DNA of 64,000 bases from an uncultured Phocaeicola sp. (GCA_947581855.1 CANPVZ010000007.1:1-64000); one strand, 5' to 3'. Counted from the stretch's first letter, positions 27,749 through 37,335 are shown. Notes: generated by a model from the letters alone, not told the origin. Numbers and translations are program-made.

Positions 27749-28890
27749 AAGCGATAACACTTATGCAGCCTCAGAAAATTGTTTTCGGTACAGGTTGCAC
27801 CGCACAGTTTTGTGAAGAGTATCTGAAAATGGGATTCAAGCGCTTGTTTATCCTTACGGCTCCTCCCATCGTGCCGCTTATCCGCCCGATGGTGGATAAA
27901 CTCACTGCCGAGGGTGTAAACATTGAAATCTTCGACCATATATTGGCAGAACCTTCCGTGACGGATTTTAAGAATATTCTTGAAGTGGCTCGTCATTTTA
28001 AAGCCGATAGCGTGATTGGTGTAGGCGGAGGTAGTGTGTTGGATGTGACCAAATTAGTAGCAGCGTTGATTGACAGCGACCAACAGGTGGAAGACTTGTT
28101 GGGTACGGGCTTTGTAAAGAAACGCGGATGTTGGTTTGCCTGCATGCCAACTACGGCCGGTACGGGTAGTGAAGTCTCTCCGAACGCTATTTTACTGGAT
28201 GAACGGGATAAGTTGAAAAAAGGAATTGTGAGTCCTTATCTGATAGCGGATGTGGCTTATGTGGACCCACAACTCACGGTAACCGTTCCTCCTAAGGTAA
28301 CGGCGGAAACCGGAATGGACGCTTTGACACACTGCATTGAAGCCTATACGAATAAGTTTGCCCATCCGGCAGTGGATATGTATGCATTGATGGGTATTAA
28401 GCTTATTGCGGAGAATCTGTTGCGTGCGGTAAAAGACGGACAGGATATCGAAGCACGTGAAGCCCTCTTACTAGGTAGTTTATATGGAGGCTTGTGTCTG
28501 GGACCGGTGAATACGGCAGCAGTACATGCGCTTTCTTATCCGTTGGGCGGAGAGTTCCATATTTCCCACGGTCTGTCAAACGCTATATTGTTGCCCTCGG
28601 TGATGAAATTTAACCGTAGCGCGAATTTAGAGAAGTATGCTCAAGTAGCGCTCGCTTGCGGTGCGGCGAAAGGGGTAAACGATGACGAGACCGCTCAAAA
28701 CGGTGTGGACTTCGTTACACAGCTTTCGAAAGATTGCGGAATACCGACCAAGTTAAGTGAAATTGGCATACCTCACGATGCGGTAGACCATATGGCGAAA
28801 GCGGCTATGGAAGTGCAGCGCTTGTTGAAGAACAATCCGCGTACGGTAACCGAAGCGGATGCCAAAGAGATTTACGAAAGTCTTTATTAA
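27745..28890 (+). CDS. Iron-containing alcohol dehydrogenase
   Basis: 381 aa; 'GVGGGSVLDVTKLVA', 'MPTTAGTGSEVSPNAIL', 'MDALTHCIEAY', 'HALSYPLGGEFHISHGLSNAILLP'. Confidence 0.93.
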   Translation: MKAITLMQPQKIVFGTGCTAQFCEEYLKMGFKRLFILTAPPIVPLIRPMVDKLTAEGVNIEIFDHILAEPSVTDFKNILEVARHFKADSVIGVGGGSVLDVTKLVAALIDSDQQVEDLLGTGFVKKRGCWFACMPTTAGTGSEVSPNAILLDERDKLKKGIVSPYLIADVAYVDPQLTVTVPPKVTAETGMDALTHCIEAYTNKFAHPAVDMYALMGIKLIAENLLRAVKDGQDIEAREALLLGSLYGGLCLGPVNTAAVHALSYPLGGEFHISHGLSNAILLPSVMKFNRSANLEKYAQVALACGAAKGVNDDETAQNGVDFVTQLSKDCGIPTKLSEIGIPHDAVDHMAKAAMEVQRLLKNNPRTVTEADAKEIYESLY

Positions 28891-28972
28891 TTAAAAATTG
28901 AAAGGTGAAAGTGGAATATTTCCTTAACGGAGAGTATTCCTCTTCATCTTTCATTTTTCACTTTTAATTAAA
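28887..28972. repeat. Inverted-repeat element between the Fe-ADH and pdxA-family genes
   Basis: Arm TTAATTAAAAATTGAAAGGTGAAAGTGGAATA vs reverse complement of the 3' arm TTAATTAAAAGTGAAAAATGAAAGATGAAGAGGAATA. Confidence 0.75.
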
Positions 28973-28978
28973 TATAAA

Positions 28979-30025
28979 ATGAATCTTCCTATATTAGCAA
29001 TAACAATGGGCGATCCTGCCGGTATCGGACCGGAAATCGTAGTGCGCGCCCTGAATCATAAAGAGACATATGCTCAATGCCGTCCGTTGGTAACCGGCGA
29101 TGCAGCAGTGATGGAACAGGCTGTAAAGGTGTTGGGACTCCCTTTAACCGTACATGCTATAGATAAGGTGGCGGATGCTAAGTTTGAATATGGTTGCATC
29201 GATGTATTCGACCTGAAGTGTGTAGATATGAATACTTTCGAATACGGTAAGGTATCGGCGCAATGCGGAAACGCTGCATTTGTTTCCATTAAGAAAGCGA
29301 TAGAGCTGGCTATGGCAGATGAAGTAGATGGTACGGTGACGGCTCCTTTGAATAAGGAAGCCTTGAATCTGGCCGGACATCACTTTGATGGCCATACTGA
29401 AATTTATGCCACTTTTACCAATACAAAGAAATATGCCATGTTATTGGCTGATGAATTTTTACGTGTCATTCATGTTTCCACACACGTATCGTTACGCGAA
29501 GCATGCGACCGGGTGAAAAAGGACCGTATCATTGAGGTAACGGAATTAATCAACGATGCTTGCGTACAGTTCGGCATAGAACATCCTCGTATCGGCATTG
29601 CAGGTTTAAATCCCCATTCCAGCGATAACGGCTTGTTTGGTTGGGAAGAGCAGAAAGAAATTATTCCCGCCGTGAATGAACTGAAGGATAGAGGTTTCAA
29701 TGTGGTGGGACCTGTGCCGCCTGATACGTTATTTGCGAAAGCGAAGTGCGGACAGTTTGACGGTTGTGTAGCTATGTATCATGACCAGGGACATATTCCG
29801 TTTAAAGTGGTAGGTTTTAACTGGAACAAAGAAACCGGTAAGATGGATAGCGTGAAAGGGGTGAACATTACGCTTGGCTTGCCTATTATCCGTGTATCGG
29901 TAGATCATGGAACAGCTTTCGATGTGGCGGGCAAAGGTGTAGCGAGCGAGGACGCTATGATGCTTTCTATCGATTATGCTACCCGGATGGCAATTAGCCG
30001 TATGAATAACAGAAATAAACAGTAA
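28979..30025 (+). CDS. pdxA: PdxA family 4-hydroxythreonine-4-phosphate dehydrogenase (PdxA2-like by context)
   Basis: 348 aa; 'ITMGDPAGIGPEIVVRAL', 'GTVTAPLNKEALNLAGHHFDGHTEIYA', 'MYHDQGHIPFKV'. Confidence 0.92.
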   Translation: MNLPILAITMGDPAGIGPEIVVRALNHKETYAQCRPLVTGDAAVMEQAVKVLGLPLTVHAIDKVADAKFEYGCIDVFDLKCVDMNTFEYGKVSAQCGNAAFVSIKKAIELAMADEVDGTVTAPLNKEALNLAGHHFDGHTEIYATFTNTKKYAMLLADEFLRVIHVSTHVSLREACDRVKKDRIIEVTELINDACVQFGIEHPRIGIAGLNPHSSDNGLFGWEEQKEIIPAVNELKDRGFNVVGPVPPDTLFAKAKCGQFDGCVAMYHDQGHIPFKVVGFNWNKETGKMDSVKGVNITLGLPIIRVSVDHGTAFDVAGKGVASEDAMMLSIDYATRMAISRMNNRNKQ

Positions 30026-30037
30026 ATCCGCTTCAAC

Positions 30038-31201
30038 ATGATTGCAGTGATTGCAGATGATATAACCGGTGCCGCCGAAATGGCCGGCATCGGTTTTCGT
30101 TATGGTCTTCGTACCAGTCTCGTAACAGAGGTTAGTGGAGCCTTACCCTATTGCGATATATTGGTTGTTGCTACCGATACCCGTTCTATGGCTGAAGAAG
30201 AGGCCGTAGCAGAGACTCGTCGTGTTGTGCGTCGGCTATGGGATGCCGGTGTGCGTAAATTTTTCAAGAAAACTGATTCGGCATTGCGTGGACACGTTGT
30301 GCCCGAACTTATTGTCTTATTGGAAGAACTACCTTATACCCGTGTAGTTTATTTGCCGCAGAATCCCTCTAAAGGACGCGTTATAAAAGAGGGTGTATAT
30401 TATATAAACGGTAAACCGCTTCATGAAACCTCATTCGCGTTCGACCCGGAGTTTCCCGCAACTACCTCCGTTGTTACGGAACGTTTGCCCGGCATACAAA
30501 GATTAGAGGGAACCATTCTTTTTCCCGATTTTAAACCGAAGAAGGGGGAATTACCTATTTATGTAGCCGATGCTTTTAGTGAATCGGAAATCTCGCTTCA
30601 TCTTTCCGAGTGGATTCATCCGGATGTGTTGTTTGCCGGAGCGGCAGATCTATTTACAAGCTATATAAAGTTGGGCAGCCTCCGTCAAGATTCCGATGAC
30701 TTTTCCTTGTCTGCACCTTTCAAGGGGTTGCAGTCGGAACGTGCTTTGATCGTTTGCGGCAGCACACAAAGCAAATCGCTTTCCGAAGAAACATATATCA
30801 AGAAACATGCTATTCCTGTAGTGCAAATGCCTGAGGACGTTTTTGAAGGAATTGCACCGGCCCTGCAATGGAGTGAGCAGTTGAAGACTGTGTACCAATA
30901 TTCTCATTCGATGGTTCTTACTATCGGATATCCATCGAAAGGTGGAAAAGACTTCGCCCTTCGTTTGCGGACGACTTTATCGGAGGTGGTGGCTGCGTTG
31001 GTGGCAGAATCCTGTCCTGCAGAAGTGGTGATAGAAGGAGGGGCAACGGCTTTTGCTATTCTGAAAGCCTTAGGTTGGAAGAGTTTCCGTTTGACGGACG
31101 AAGTAGCTCCAGGGGTAGTGCGCATGCGACGGGAAGAGGTGTCTGATGTATGTGTAACTTTGAAGCCGGGAAGTTATCCGTGGGGAGACTTGTTTTGTTG
31201 A
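30038..31201 (+). CDS. Four-carbon acid sugar kinase family protein (DUF1537)
   Basis: 387 aa; 'IAVIADDITGAAEMAGIGFRYGLRTSLVTE', 'FFKKTDSALRGHVVPEL', 'VIEGGATAFAILKALG'. Confidence 0.9.
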   Translation: MIAVIADDITGAAEMAGIGFRYGLRTSLVTEVSGALPYCDILVVATDTRSMAEEEAVAETRRVVRRLWDAGVRKFFKKTDSALRGHVVPELIVLLEELPYTRVVYLPQNPSKGRVIKEGVYYINGKPLHETSFAFDPEFPATTSVVTERLPGIQRLEGTILFPDFKPKKGELPIYVADAFSESEISLHLSEWIHPDVLFAGAADLFTSYIKLGSLRQDSDDFSLSAPFKGLQSERALIVCGSTQSKSLSEETYIKKHAIPVVQMPEDVFEGIAPALQWSEQLKTVYQYSHSMVLTIGYPSKGGKDFALRLRTTLSEVVAALVAESCPAEVVIEGGATAFAILKALGWKSFRLTDEVAPGVVRMRREEVSDVCVTLKPGSYPWGDLFC

Positions 31202-31236
31202 AAGAAGGGTTTATCCGAAACATCGAAAGGAAGCCG

Positions 31237-31302
31237 GTGACGTGTTTGGCGGTGAAGAGTGACGTATTTAGGGATGAAAAGTGACATGTTTGGTGGATGT
31301 AT
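31237..31302 (+). repeat. Three degenerate tandem 22-bp repeats
   Basis: gtgacgtgtttggcggtgaaga / gtgacgtatttagggatgaaaa / gtgacatgtttggtggatgtat. Confidence 0.8.
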
Positions 31303-31323
31303 CCGCCATGTTAACGGCAGATG

Positions 31324-31395
31324 AAGTCGTAGGCCTGTCACTCTTCAAGCCGTAGGCCTACGGCTACCCCAAGCCATAGGCTTGCGGCTCTACAT
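31324..31395. repeat. AAGYCRTAGGCYT repeat units at 23-24 bp spacing, including an 18-bp perfect palindrome
   Basis: AAGTCGTAGGCCT (31324), AAGCCGTAGGCCTACGGCT (31347), AAGCCATAGGCTTGCGGCT (31371); AGCCGTAGGCCTACGGCT at 31348-31365 is self-complementary. Confidence 0.8.
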
Positions 31396-31609
31396 TAGAT
31401 AGGCCTATGCAATGATGCCGGCCTAACCTGTGTAACAACATTGGTCTGACTTGTGCAATATTACTTCAGTTGGTTCCTACCATTTTTTTATTTCCCTGTC
31501 TTTTTATTACGGCGGGTGGGCTGGTATGTGGTCTGCCGTAATTTGCCGAACTGTTGCTTGAATTATTCGGCCATAGGTTTGCTGTGACTAGTGGCCGTTG
31601 ACGGCCCTC

Positions 31610-31678
31610 CGTAACGCACACGGGTACGCACTTTCCGCTCGATTCCTGTGATAAGGCGGAGAGTACGTACCCGTTACG
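31610..31678. repeat. Long imperfect hairpin
   Basis: CGTAAC-GCACAC-GGGTACGcACTTTCCGC...GCGGAGAGTaCGTACCC-GTTACG. Confidence 0.7.
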
Positions 31679-31702
31679 AAATGGGATATTCAGTCTATCT
31701 GT

Positions 31703-34156
31703 TTATTTCATCCACGGAATATCTATAAAAGTCTCTTTCTTTCCCAACAAGTGTTCGGAGAAATAATCAACCAAGCGCCAGTAGAAGTATTCGTTCATAT
31801 CGCCGAATCCATGACGCTGTTGCGGAAGAATCAGCATATCGAAACGTTTTCCGGAACGAATCAGGGCTTCGGCTACCCGCAGGCTGTTACCCGGATGTAC
31901 ATTGTTGTCGATGTCACCGTGCACCAGCATCAGATGTCCTTTCAAGCGGCTGGCTATGGCCGGATTGGTTTCGATGCGATAAACGAATGTAGTGTCGCCT
32001 TTTTCACTTACTGTTTCTTTTACTCCGTGGTGTGTTTCACTCCACCAACGGTTGTAGATGTTATTATCATGATTGCCCGCGCAGGAGACGGCTACTTTAA
32101 AGAAGTCAGGATATTGTAGGATTGCGGCGGTTGACATAAAACCTCCGCCGGAGTGTCCGTGAATACCCACCTTATTGATATCGATAAACTTATATTTGTT
32201 GGCTAATTGGATGATGGCTGCCCGTTGATCGGCCAATCCGTAATCGCGCAAGTTGCCGTAACCGTAATTGTGATACCATTTGGAACGGTCGGGGTGGCCG
32301 CCGCGGTTACCTACGCTGATCACAATAAAGCCGGCTTGCGCCAAACGGTCGGTACGTATGTTCATGCGGGTAAACGGGTAATAGGTAGCTTCCACCTGAG
32401 GTCCGGGATAGACGTAGTCGATAATCGGGTACACTTTGGTTGAGTCGAAATCGTAGGGTTTGTACATTACTCCATATAAATCGGTCACGCCGTCATCGGC
32501 TTTCACTTTGAACGGCTCGGGGAACCGATAACCCGCAGCAAACAGTTGTGAGAAGTCGCTCTCCTCCAGATCCATTATTTTGTTACCCGAGTTATCGAAT
32601 AAAGCGGTGCGTGGAACCGTATTTATGCGGGAGAAGTTGTCAACGAAGTAACGGCAGTTATCGTCAACAAACGGTTCGTGGAAGAAATCTCCGTGAGTAA
32701 GCTCTTTCAGTCCGCTGCCATCGAAGTTCACCCGGTAGAGATGTTGGTAATAAGGATTCCAGGTATCCTCTTTCGGTTTGTTTTTGCTTGTGGCGTCCGT
32801 TCTCTTTTTCCCGTTGGCTGTAAAATAGATAGTGCGTGCTTTCTCGTCTACTTTCAGAATGTTCTGTACATGCCAGTCGCCTTTGGTGATAGCGTTTTTC
32901 AGCTTACCGTTACCATCGTATAAATAAAGGTGCGCCCATCCGTTGCGTTCGCTCCAATGGATGAGTTCTTTACCGTTGCCCGCTACTGCCAGTGGACGTG
33001 TTTCAATGTAAGTGTTCATCCGTTCTTCGATGAGTGGGCGGATGGAATCTTGTCCAATCTCGTACTTACAGATATCTACGCGATGAAGGTCGCGGCTGTA
33101 ACGGTTTACAAAGAATCCGTTCTCATCTCCTTGCCATACGGTAGACAGTTCACGGCGGTCGCGGTCTTTCTGTAAGTGCGGTCGGGCTGCCAGTTGTAAA
33201 GTCTGGTCTTTGAAAGCGGCAGTTTTGATTTCCTTGTAGCTGTTATCGTCCGTGTTAAAGATAAACAGATGCTCTTGAGGCGCTTCTTTCTCACCGGGCA
33301 TTTGGTATTTATATGTTTCGAGGGTAGGGCGCGGACGTGCCATGGAATTGATAACCCAAAGCTCTTTTACGTTGCGGCTGTCGGTTACGGTTACGGCAAA
33401 GTGTTTGGAGTCCGGCGACCATATGATATTTTCGCTACGGCGTTTCCCATTACATAATGTATCTGTATTGAGTGTGCTGTACGGTTGTCCGAAGCCGAAG
33501 TCTTTCACACCGAATTTCGTTAGTTGAGTTTCAACAATCGTACTGTCTTTTTCGTCCTTCTTGGCCTTCTCGTAATCGGCGCGCGACATACGGTATAAAT
33601 TTAGATCCTTTGCATAAACCACTGTTTGTCCGTCGGGCGAGATAGACGCCCATAAAGGATATTTCTCCGGTTCGTCCTGTTCCAGTAGTGTCAGTTTGCG
33701 CGAATCGGGATTATAAGAGAAATAAAAGATTTCTTTCCCTTTCTTTTTCTTTCCTTTCTTGTCTTTCTTTTTAGTGTCCTGCGAAGAGATTACCCGGAAG
33801 GTAAACGTTCCGTCTTCCATGGCTCTTAACGATTGAATGGGCAGTTGTTCGGCAATATAAGGGTCTTTGACAATTTCCGTTAATTGGGCGGCCAGTTCCA
33901 CTTGATCGAATAGCGGACGTTTGGTACGAATGGTGGCATCTACCAAATACCAGGTAGTGCCTTCCCCGGTTTTGTAACTATACCAGAAGCGGTCGCCTTT
34001 GGGAGTCCAGTGTGGATCGATAGAGGTGGAAAACAACATGTTTTTCAGTTTTTCGGCGGTGAAACGCCTTGCTTGTGTGTAACCCGGGAGCATTTCTTGT
34101 GCGGAAGAAGTTGCAACAAAGCTGCTCATAAGGAGTACAAAGAGTAGTTTTTTCAT
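31703..34156 (-). CDS. S9 family peptidase (dipeptidyl peptidase IV-like)
   Basis: ORF 31703-34204, start probably at 34156 (MKKLLFVLLMSSFVATSSAQ); 'VGIHGHSGGGFMST' Ser motif, 'MLVHGDIDNNVHPGNSLRVAEALI', 'LPQQRHGFGD'. Confidence 0.93.
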   Translation of the reverse strand: MKKLLFVLLMSSFVATSSAQEMLPGYTQARRFTAEKLKNMLFSTSIDPHWTPKGDRFWYSYKTGEGTTWYLVDATIRTKRPLFDQVELAAQLTEIVKDPYIAEQLPIQSLRAMEDGTFTFRVISSQDTKKKDKKGKKKKGKEIFYFSYNPDSRKLTLLEQDEPEKYPLWASISPDGQTVVYAKDLNLYRMSRADYEKAKKDEKDSTIVETQLTKFGVKDFGFGQPYSTLNTDTLCNGKRRSENIIWSPDSKHFAVTVTDSRNVKELWVINSMARPRPTLETYKYQMPGEKEAPQEHLFIFNTDDNSYKEIKTAAFKDQTLQLAARPHLQKDRDRRELSTVWQGDENGFFVNRYSRDLHRVDICKYEIGQDSIRPLIEERMNTYIETRPLAVAGNGKELIHWSERNGWAHLYLYDGNGKLKNAITKGDWHVQNILKVDEKARTIYFTANGKKRTDATSKNKPKEDTWNPYYQHLYRVNFDGSGLKELTHGDFFHEPFVDDNCRYFVDNFSRINTVPRTALFDNSGNKIMDLEESDFSQLFAAGYRFPEPFKVKADDGVTDLYGVMYKPYDFDSTKVYPIIDYVYPGPQVEATYYPFTRMNIRTDRLAQAGFIVISVGNRGGHPDRSKWYHNYGYGNLRDYGLADQRAAIIQLANKYKFIDINKVGIHGHSGGGFMSTAAILQYPDFFKVAVSCAGNHDNNIYNRWWSETHHGVKETVSEKGDTTFVYRIETNPAIASRLKGHLMLVHGDIDNNVHPGNSLRVAEALIRSGKRFDMLILPQQRHGFGDMNEYFYWRLVDYFSEHLLGKKETFIDIPWMK

Positions 34157-34426
34157 TATTTTATAAGGTTTTGATTTGTTGCAAATATAATGCTTACTAA
34201 TCAAAACTACTTCAATTCTGTTAAATAAATTATCGTTTTTTTCCTTAATCTCGATGTTTGATATAATGTAAATCGGTACACTGGAAAGATATATCAGAGG
34301 GAAAGATGATAATCAGTTTTATATTTCGTATGGAATTGTTTCATGATACCTGGAAGTTAGGGTTAAATTAGGAAGCCGTAAGGAGACGTTTATAACTTTC
34401 GGTTATTCTCCATAAAAAAATAACAA

Positions 34427-34457
34427 TTGTGAATATAGTAGTAAAGTTTTATCTTTG
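34427..34457 (+). promoter_or_regulatory. Bacteroides-type promoter for the YeiH-family gene
   Basis: TTG 34427-34429, 20 nt spacer, TATCTTTG 34450-34457. Confidence 0.6.
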
Positions 34458-34539
34458 CCGGCGATTTGTAAAACCGGATAAGGAGAATCCGGCATGAATG
34501 TCTTGAATATAAACCATTAGAATAAAATAAGATCAGACT

Positions 34540-35613
34540 ATGTTTAGTGAAAAAAGAAGTAACACCTTACACGGTGTATTGTTGATTATACTCTTTTCGT
34601 GCTCCGCTTTTTATATTGCGGAAATACCTTTTGTGAAATCTCTTTCCTTTAGTCCGCTGATTGTCGGTATTATATTAGGTATGTTGTATGCCAACAGTTT
34701 ACGCAACCATTTGCCGGAAACATGGGTGCCCGGTATCAAGTTTTGTTCGAAACAAGTGCTTCGTGCCGGAATTGTGCTTTACGGTTTCCGCCTTACATTG
34801 GCTCAAGTGGCGGAAGTAGGGCTACCGGCGATTGTAGTGGATGCGATTGTGGTGACGTTTACGATCTTGTTGGGTATTTACTTCGGTAAATTATTGAAGA
34901 TGGACAAAGATACGGCATTGATGACTTCTACGGGAAGTGCTATTTGCGGAGCGGCGGCCGTATTAGGGGCTGAGCCTGTGGTGCGTTGCGAAAGCTATAA
35001 AACGGCGATAGCAGTTTCGACTGTCGTTATTTTCGGAACCATTTCTATGTTCTTGTATCCGATTATGTATCGTACAGGAATACTTGATGGGTTGGACAAT
35101 ACGGCAGTAGCGATTTATACGGGCAGTACTTTACATGAGGTAGCCCATGTGGCAGGGGCGGGTAATGCCATGGACCCGACCGATGCGTTGGGCGTTGCCG
35201 GCCCGGCTACCATTACAAAAATGATTCGTGTGATGATGTTGGCGCCGGTGTTGGTGATCATGAGCTTTGCCTTGGCCGGACGAAAGAAAGTAGGTGCAGA
35301 CGGTAGGGTAGTGAAAAGCAAGATCACCATACCTTATTTTGCTTTCGGTTTTATTGGTATAATTTGTCTTAATTCTCTGCTTCAGTGGCTATTTGGAGTA
35401 GAAAGCGTGAAAGAAATACCTCTTAACGGTGCGATAGAATATATCGATACATTTATGTTAACTATGGCTATGACAGCCTTGGGAGCGGAAACCAGTATCA
35501 ACAAATTTAAACAGGCAGGGGCAAAACCATTTATGTTGGCTGCTCTCTTATATATATGGTTGGTAGGCGGAGGCTATTTGCTTGCTAAATATTTAGTGCC
35601 TATACTGAATTAG
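34540..35613 (+). CDS. YeiH family putative sulfate export transporter
   Basis: 357 aa; 'SPLIVGIILGMLYANSLRNHLPETWVPGIKFCSKQVLRAGIVLYGFRLTLAQV', 'STGSAICGAAAVLG'. Confidence 0.9.
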   Translation: MFSEKRSNTLHGVLLIILFSCSAFYIAEIPFVKSLSFSPLIVGIILGMLYANSLRNHLPETWVPGIKFCSKQVLRAGIVLYGFRLTLAQVAEVGLPAIVVDAIVVTFTILLGIYFGKLLKMDKDTALMTSTGSAICGAAAVLGAEPVVRCESYKTAIAVSTVVIFGTISMFLYPIMYRTGILDGLDNTAVAIYTGSTLHEVAHVAGAGNAMDPTDALGVAGPATITKMIRVMMLAPVLVIMSFALAGRKKVGADGRVVKSKITIPYFAFGFIGIICLNSLLQWLFGVESVKEIPLNGAIEYIDTFMLTMAMTALGAETSINKFKQAGAKPFMLAALLYIWLVGGGYLLAKYLVPILN

Positions 35614-35619
35614 TTTTTG

Positions 35620-35674
35620 GAGTTTTGCAAGTTACGTTTATTGGGAATAAAAGAAACCTCAGCTTGCAAAACTC
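35620..35674. terminator. Hairpin between convergent yeiH-family and LysR genes, likely bidirectional terminator
   Basis: GAGTTTTGCAAG...CTTGCAAAACTC, 12 bp perfect arms. Confidence 0.65.
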
Positions 35675-35748
35675 TTGGATTTGTTTTTACTGGTTTTGTA
35701 TAAGGTCTACTCTTAATCCGTGGTTATCAGTGCTGAAAAAACAAGACT

Positions 35749-36648
35749 TTAGTCCGTATTACAGATTTTGCAAAAATCAATGAATGTCTGAGGAAGCCCG
35801 CCTTCCTGTCCCTGTGGCTGTACGAAATTCAATTCACGATACATAGGCATATCTTTGATTTCCACTACGCGGAATTTGCCGGCTTGCAATTCTCTTGTTA
35901 CGCTGCGAATGGAGATGATACCCAAACAATCTGCACATTCCAGGAAACGTTTAATGCTTTCCGTGCTGCCTAGATGCATGACTATGTTGAGCGAGCTCAA
36001 TTTAATGTGGTGTTGCATAAGTGCTTGCTCTATGACGTCTAATGTACCAGAACCACGTTCCCTGAGAACCAAAGGAAGACGTTCCAATTCTTCCGGCGAA
36101 ATCTCTTCGGGTATGTTTAGCCCGTCTTTTCCTCCAGTGCGGAGAATGGCAACCAGTTCGTCATCTAAGAAATAGGTATATTTCAGGTTAGGTAGACGGG
36201 ATATGCCCTCAACCAGTCCTAAATCAATCTGATGTTCTTGCAAAGCCTGTTCTATCTCCCGTGTATTTCCATTAAGTAGTGATACTTTTACTTTCGGAAA
36301 TTTGGAAGTGAATTGCGCCAATAAAGGAGGCAACACGTATTGCGCTATAGTAGTGCTGGCGCCCAAGCGCAATTCGCCGGTATATTCTCCCTGAAGAAGA
36401 CTCATTTCATAGGCAAGCCGGTTATATTCCTCCAGAATATGCTCGCTGCGTTCTAACAATAATTTTCCTGCTTCAGTTAAAGCGATTTTATTTCCCAAAC
36501 GTTCGAACAGGCGAACCTTATATTGCGATTCTAACTCTTGCACATGTTTAGTTGTGGCGGGTTGGCTGATAAATAGCTCCTGCGCCGCTTTTGTATAACT
36601 GAGACTGCGTGCTACGCAACAAAATACTTTTAGTCTGAAATCGGACAT
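35749..36648 (-). CDS. LysR family transcriptional regulator
   Basis: 299 aa; 'LKVFCCVARSLSYTKAAQELFISQPATTKHVQELESQYKVRLFERLGNKIALTEAG'. Confidence 0.94.
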   Translation of the reverse strand: MSDFRLKVFCCVARSLSYTKAAQELFISQPATTKHVQELESQYKVRLFERLGNKIALTEAGKLLLERSEHILEEYNRLAYEMSLLQGEYTGELRLGASTTIAQYVLPPLLAQFTSKFPKVKVSLLNGNTREIEQALQEHQIDLGLVEGISRLPNLKYTYFLDDELVAILRTGGKDGLNIPEEISPEELERLPLVLRERGSGTLDVIEQALMQHHIKLSSLNIVMHLGSTESIKRFLECADCLGIISIRSVTRELQAGKFRVVEIKDMPMYRELNFVQPQGQEGGLPQTFIDFCKICNTD

Positions 36649-36747
36649 TCTATTCAGTTATTTAGATTTTGCAAGTTCATGATGATGTCAATAAAGGAGT
36701 GCTTATTTTATCCCTTACTTTCATGCTTTTTTCCTTGCCTCCGTATG

Positions 36748-37335
36748 TTACTTTAAATCTTTAGGAGTAATCCCGAAGGAATTAAGTAGCGAATGCCCTA
36801 ATTCTTCATGCCGGAAGTTAGGAAATGTTTCTCCGTCTTTCGGATTCATACTGAAAGATATGAATTGGGTTTCCTTTATCGTCGCAAGGTTTTCCACACT
36901 TCGTGGCGGACATTCGTTTAAATCAACAATTAAAGCCGCAAGAGATGTCTTTTCCTCTGTACAAAGGAACTGTGCCAGTTCGAGTGCGGCATTACAACTT
37001 GTATCATGCCCTAAGGTAGGGAGCGACCAGAAAATAAATTGTCCCATACTGTCACGGTAACAATTATCGTGAAATTCTTCAGCCAAATCGGATGGAGTGC
37101 AAAAAGTGAATTTCTCTTCTCTGCCTTCTCGGGTAAGGTACACCATGATATTTCGTTCTCCCGGTTCAAAGCCCATTTGAAAAGCGATACTGTTGATAAA
37201 TGTACCGAAATCAGCTTTGGGTAACGGATGTCCTAGCACATTGTTGCTGAAGAATTGTGACAGCCCTTTTCCCGTTCTATCCAGATAAGCTGCATCGATA
37301 AAGATAGCCGCATCCGCTTTGAATTTTTGTTTCAT
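36748..37335 (-). CDS. Hypothetical protein
   Basis: 195 aa intact ORF, good coding character; family not assigned with confidence. Confidence 0.7.
   Translation of the reverse strand: MKQKFKADAAIFIDAAYLDRTGKGLSQFFSNNVLGHPLPKADFGTFINSIAFQMGFEPGERNIMVYLTREGREEKFTFCTPSDLAEEFHDNCYRDSMGQFIFWSLPTLGHDTSCNAALELAQFLCTEEKTSLAALIVDLNECPPRSVENLATIKETQFISFSMNPKDGETFPNFRHEELGHSLLNSFGITPKDLK

Noticed and set aside
31237-31400. CRISPR array or coding repeat protein
   Set aside because: Repeats are degenerate, contiguous, not multiples of three, and interrupted by stops; no cas genes.
34540-36648. YeiH/LysR pair as a novel system
   Set aside because: A YeiH-family transporter near a LysR regulator is a familiar arrangement.
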